From: Myxococcales bacterium
GTDB taxonomy: Bacteria; Myxococcota_C; UBA6777
DNA: 14,645 nt
Assembly (NCBI GenBank): GCA_027005175.1
Contig: JALTMC010000534.1
Span: 1-14,645 of the forward strand
Reading direction: 5' to 3'
The translations under genes were made by a program, and so were the position numbers. Position 1 is the first letter of the stretch; every line of letters starts with the position of its first letter. Positions 13,529 through 14,645 of the stretch are shown here, in pieces. The notes below the pieces were generated by a model. It was not told the DNA's origin. It saw only the letters and a program-made list of their open reading frames with translations, and ran no database searches.

Positions 13529-14404
13529 ATGGAGACACATCACACAAGTTGTCCAGAATGTCACACAGATTTGAGAGATGAGGCAGTCCAGGATTTACAG
13601 TATTGTCCAAATTGTCGATTTCCAACAGTCATTCTCAAAGGAGAATTTTGTCTGGAGAAGAAGATTAACAGTGGTGGCTTTGGTGTTATATACCAAGCAA
13701 CACAACTGAGCACAAGCAAGCCATGTGTAGTCAAAGTTATTCACCCTGATCTGTATTATGACACGAAGATTGTAACTCGATTTAAGCGTGAGATACGGGT
13801 AACACAGCAAGTCAGTCAAGATAGTGAGCATATTGTTGATGTCATTGAACACCACGACGACCCAGATGTCGGACTGTTCTATGTCATGGAGTACCTTTCA
13901 GGCGAATCATTGCAAGATTTATTGATACAGAAAATTCCCTTCACGATGCAAGAGATATTCTCCACCATTGAACAGATTTGTGAAGCACTTCAGGCGGCCC
14001 ACAACCACAGTGTTATTCATCGTGATTTAAAGCCTGGAAACATATTTCTAACCCGTCAATCGGATAGCTCCATCTTCGTAAAGCTCCTGGATTTTAGCCT
14101 AGCAAAGCCCCTGCAAGAAACCCTCAATGTAGGCTTAACAACCAACTCGCTGGGAACCCCTTTGTATATGTCACCGAAGCAATGCCTCAACAACGACATC
14201 AGCCCGGCATCCGATAGATATTCGTTGGGTATAATATTGTTTGAACTTCTTACAGGAGAGTCTCCCTTTGTTGATAAAAAAACAGACTGCAATTATGTTA
14301 AAGCATATCAGCGAACCTCCCGACTCCCTCCACTCACGACGTCCCGATATACACTACCCTACCAGCCTTGCTCCTGCCCATTTCGCTGGCCGTTTGCCCC
14401 GTAG
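13529..14404 (+). CDS. Zinc-ribbon Ser/Thr protein kinase, frameshifted near its C-terminus
   Basis: As read, this gives a 291-aa protein. An N-terminal zinc ribbon (Cys8, Cys11, Cys26, Cys29; CPECH and CPNCR) precedes a Hanks-type kinase domain. The Gly loop is INSGGFGVIY, Lys69 (VVKVI) and Glu88 in helix C are present, and the catalytic loop HRDLKPGN (164-171) is complete. DFG is DFS (188-190). The APE motif is SPK (215-217), with Lys for the invariant Glu. SDRYSLG (helix F) is normal. After PFVDKK (about 251) the frame is lost. The A7 run at 14276-14282 is one base too long: removing one A gives the normal continuation KQTAIMLKHISEPP. The last 40 or so residues of the open frame are therefore out-of-frame. 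ATG 13529 has AGGA eight bases upstream and is better than a TTG at 13523. This may be a pseudogene or an assembly error. Confidence 0.85.
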   Translation: METHHTSCPECHTDLRDEAVQDLQYCPNCRFPTVILKGEFCLEKKINSGGFGVIYQATQLSTSKPCVVKVIHPDLYYDTKIVTRFKREIRVTQQVSQDSEHIVDVIEHHDDPDVGLFYVMEYLSGESLQDLLIQKIPFTMQEIFSTIEQICEALQAAHNHSVIHRDLKPGNIFLTRQSDSSIFVKLLDFSLAKPLQETLNVGLTTNSLGTPLYMSPKQCLNNDISPASDRYSLGIILFELLTGESPFVDKKTDCNYVKAYQRTSRLPPLTTSRYTLPYQPCSCPFRWPFAP

Positions 14405-14534
14405 AACGCACGAGCAAACCAGTGCAGATAGCTATTCGATAATAATGGGGGGATCGCTTCACAGACATTACACCTGCTTCTTCACTACTAAAAAGTTCAA
14501 TGATTTCGTCAATACCAAGTTCTCAGCGAATTAG
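14283..14534 (+). pseudogene. Out-of-frame C-terminal part of the zinc-ribbon kinase
   Basis: In the +1 frame relative to the preceding kinase, this stretch encodes QTAIMLKHISEPPDSLHS then RRPDIHYPTSL. This is the typical region after helix F of PknB-like kinases (MLKHxxEPPxxL, RPDxxxP). It continues to a stop at 14532-14534. Joined to the upstream part with one A removed from the A7 run, the protein would be about 334 aa. The invariant Arg region of the last subdomain is not clean. The third frame offers LAVCPVERTSK (about 14390), which fits LAxxPxxR better, so a second shift may exist. Confidence 0.55.
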
Positions 14535-14645
14535 CAAAATTATACCCAGACTTGATTTGTGTTCACCATTGAGACAAGCCTGAGCCTCAACATCCAACAA
14601 CAACTTCCCCTTTCTTTTGGACTGTCGCAAATTCGCAACGACTCC
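14535..14645. other. Window end without a clear gene
   Basis: All plus-strand frames close quickly. On the minus strand one frame is open from the window edge (14645) to a TGA at 14523-14525. It encodes about 40 residues including RQSKRKGKLLLDVEAQ. It could be the 3' end of a minus-strand gene outside the window, overlapping the broken kinase end by 12 bases. I do not recognise it and the length is within chance. Confidence 0.3.

Overview
The window suggests a Gram-negative bacterium from the Myxococcota or a related deltaproteobacterial lineage. The strongest clue is a 5.2-kb secreted-protein gene that ends in a MYXO-CTERM-like tail (Gly-Cys-Gly-Cys, one membrane helix, Arg-rich end). Two Hanks-type Ser/Thr kinase genes lie close together, and there is a stand-alone PAS-PAS-GGDEF-EAL protein. 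Base composition is near balanced, unlike the GC-rich classical myxobacteria, so the assignment below phylum is open.

Layout. Positions 1-459 (+) are the 3' end of an aldehyde dehydrogenase gene. Positions 526-8480 carry four genes on the minus strand. In transcription order they are a giant MYXO-CTERM surface protein (three beta-helix modules, four Big2-like domains, three FnIII-like domains), an unrecognised 186-aa protein, a LysM protein without a signal peptide, and a UspA protein with a Cys-rich tail. The gaps between these four are 115-246 bp, so a single operon is not demonstrated. A 324-bp divergent spacer (8481-8804) holds a candidate promoter with an inverted repeat. On the plus strand follow a PepSY-type membrane protein, the c-di-GMP GGDEF/EAL protein behind a good sigma70-like promoter, a Ser/Thr kinase-like protein with a C-terminal membrane hairpin, and a second zinc-ribbon kinase whose frame breaks at an A7 run.

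How the genes fit together (inference). One half of the window is cell-envelope and surface biology (MYXO-CTERM protein, LysM protein). The other half is signalling (c-di-GMP turnover, protein kinases, membrane PepSY protein). No mobile element, CRISPR array, tRNA or rRNA was seen. The most unusual points are: a 27-bp echo of the LysM gene's 3' end downstream of its stop, which encodes a second LGRAL-x-x-W terminus in the same frame; the Tyr-Gly-Val-Tyr ladder and paired cysteines in the triplicated beta-helix; a 12-bp triplication across the giant gene's stop codon; and the homopolymer frameshift plus APE-to-SPK change in the second kinase. I did not find a clearly new multi-gene system.
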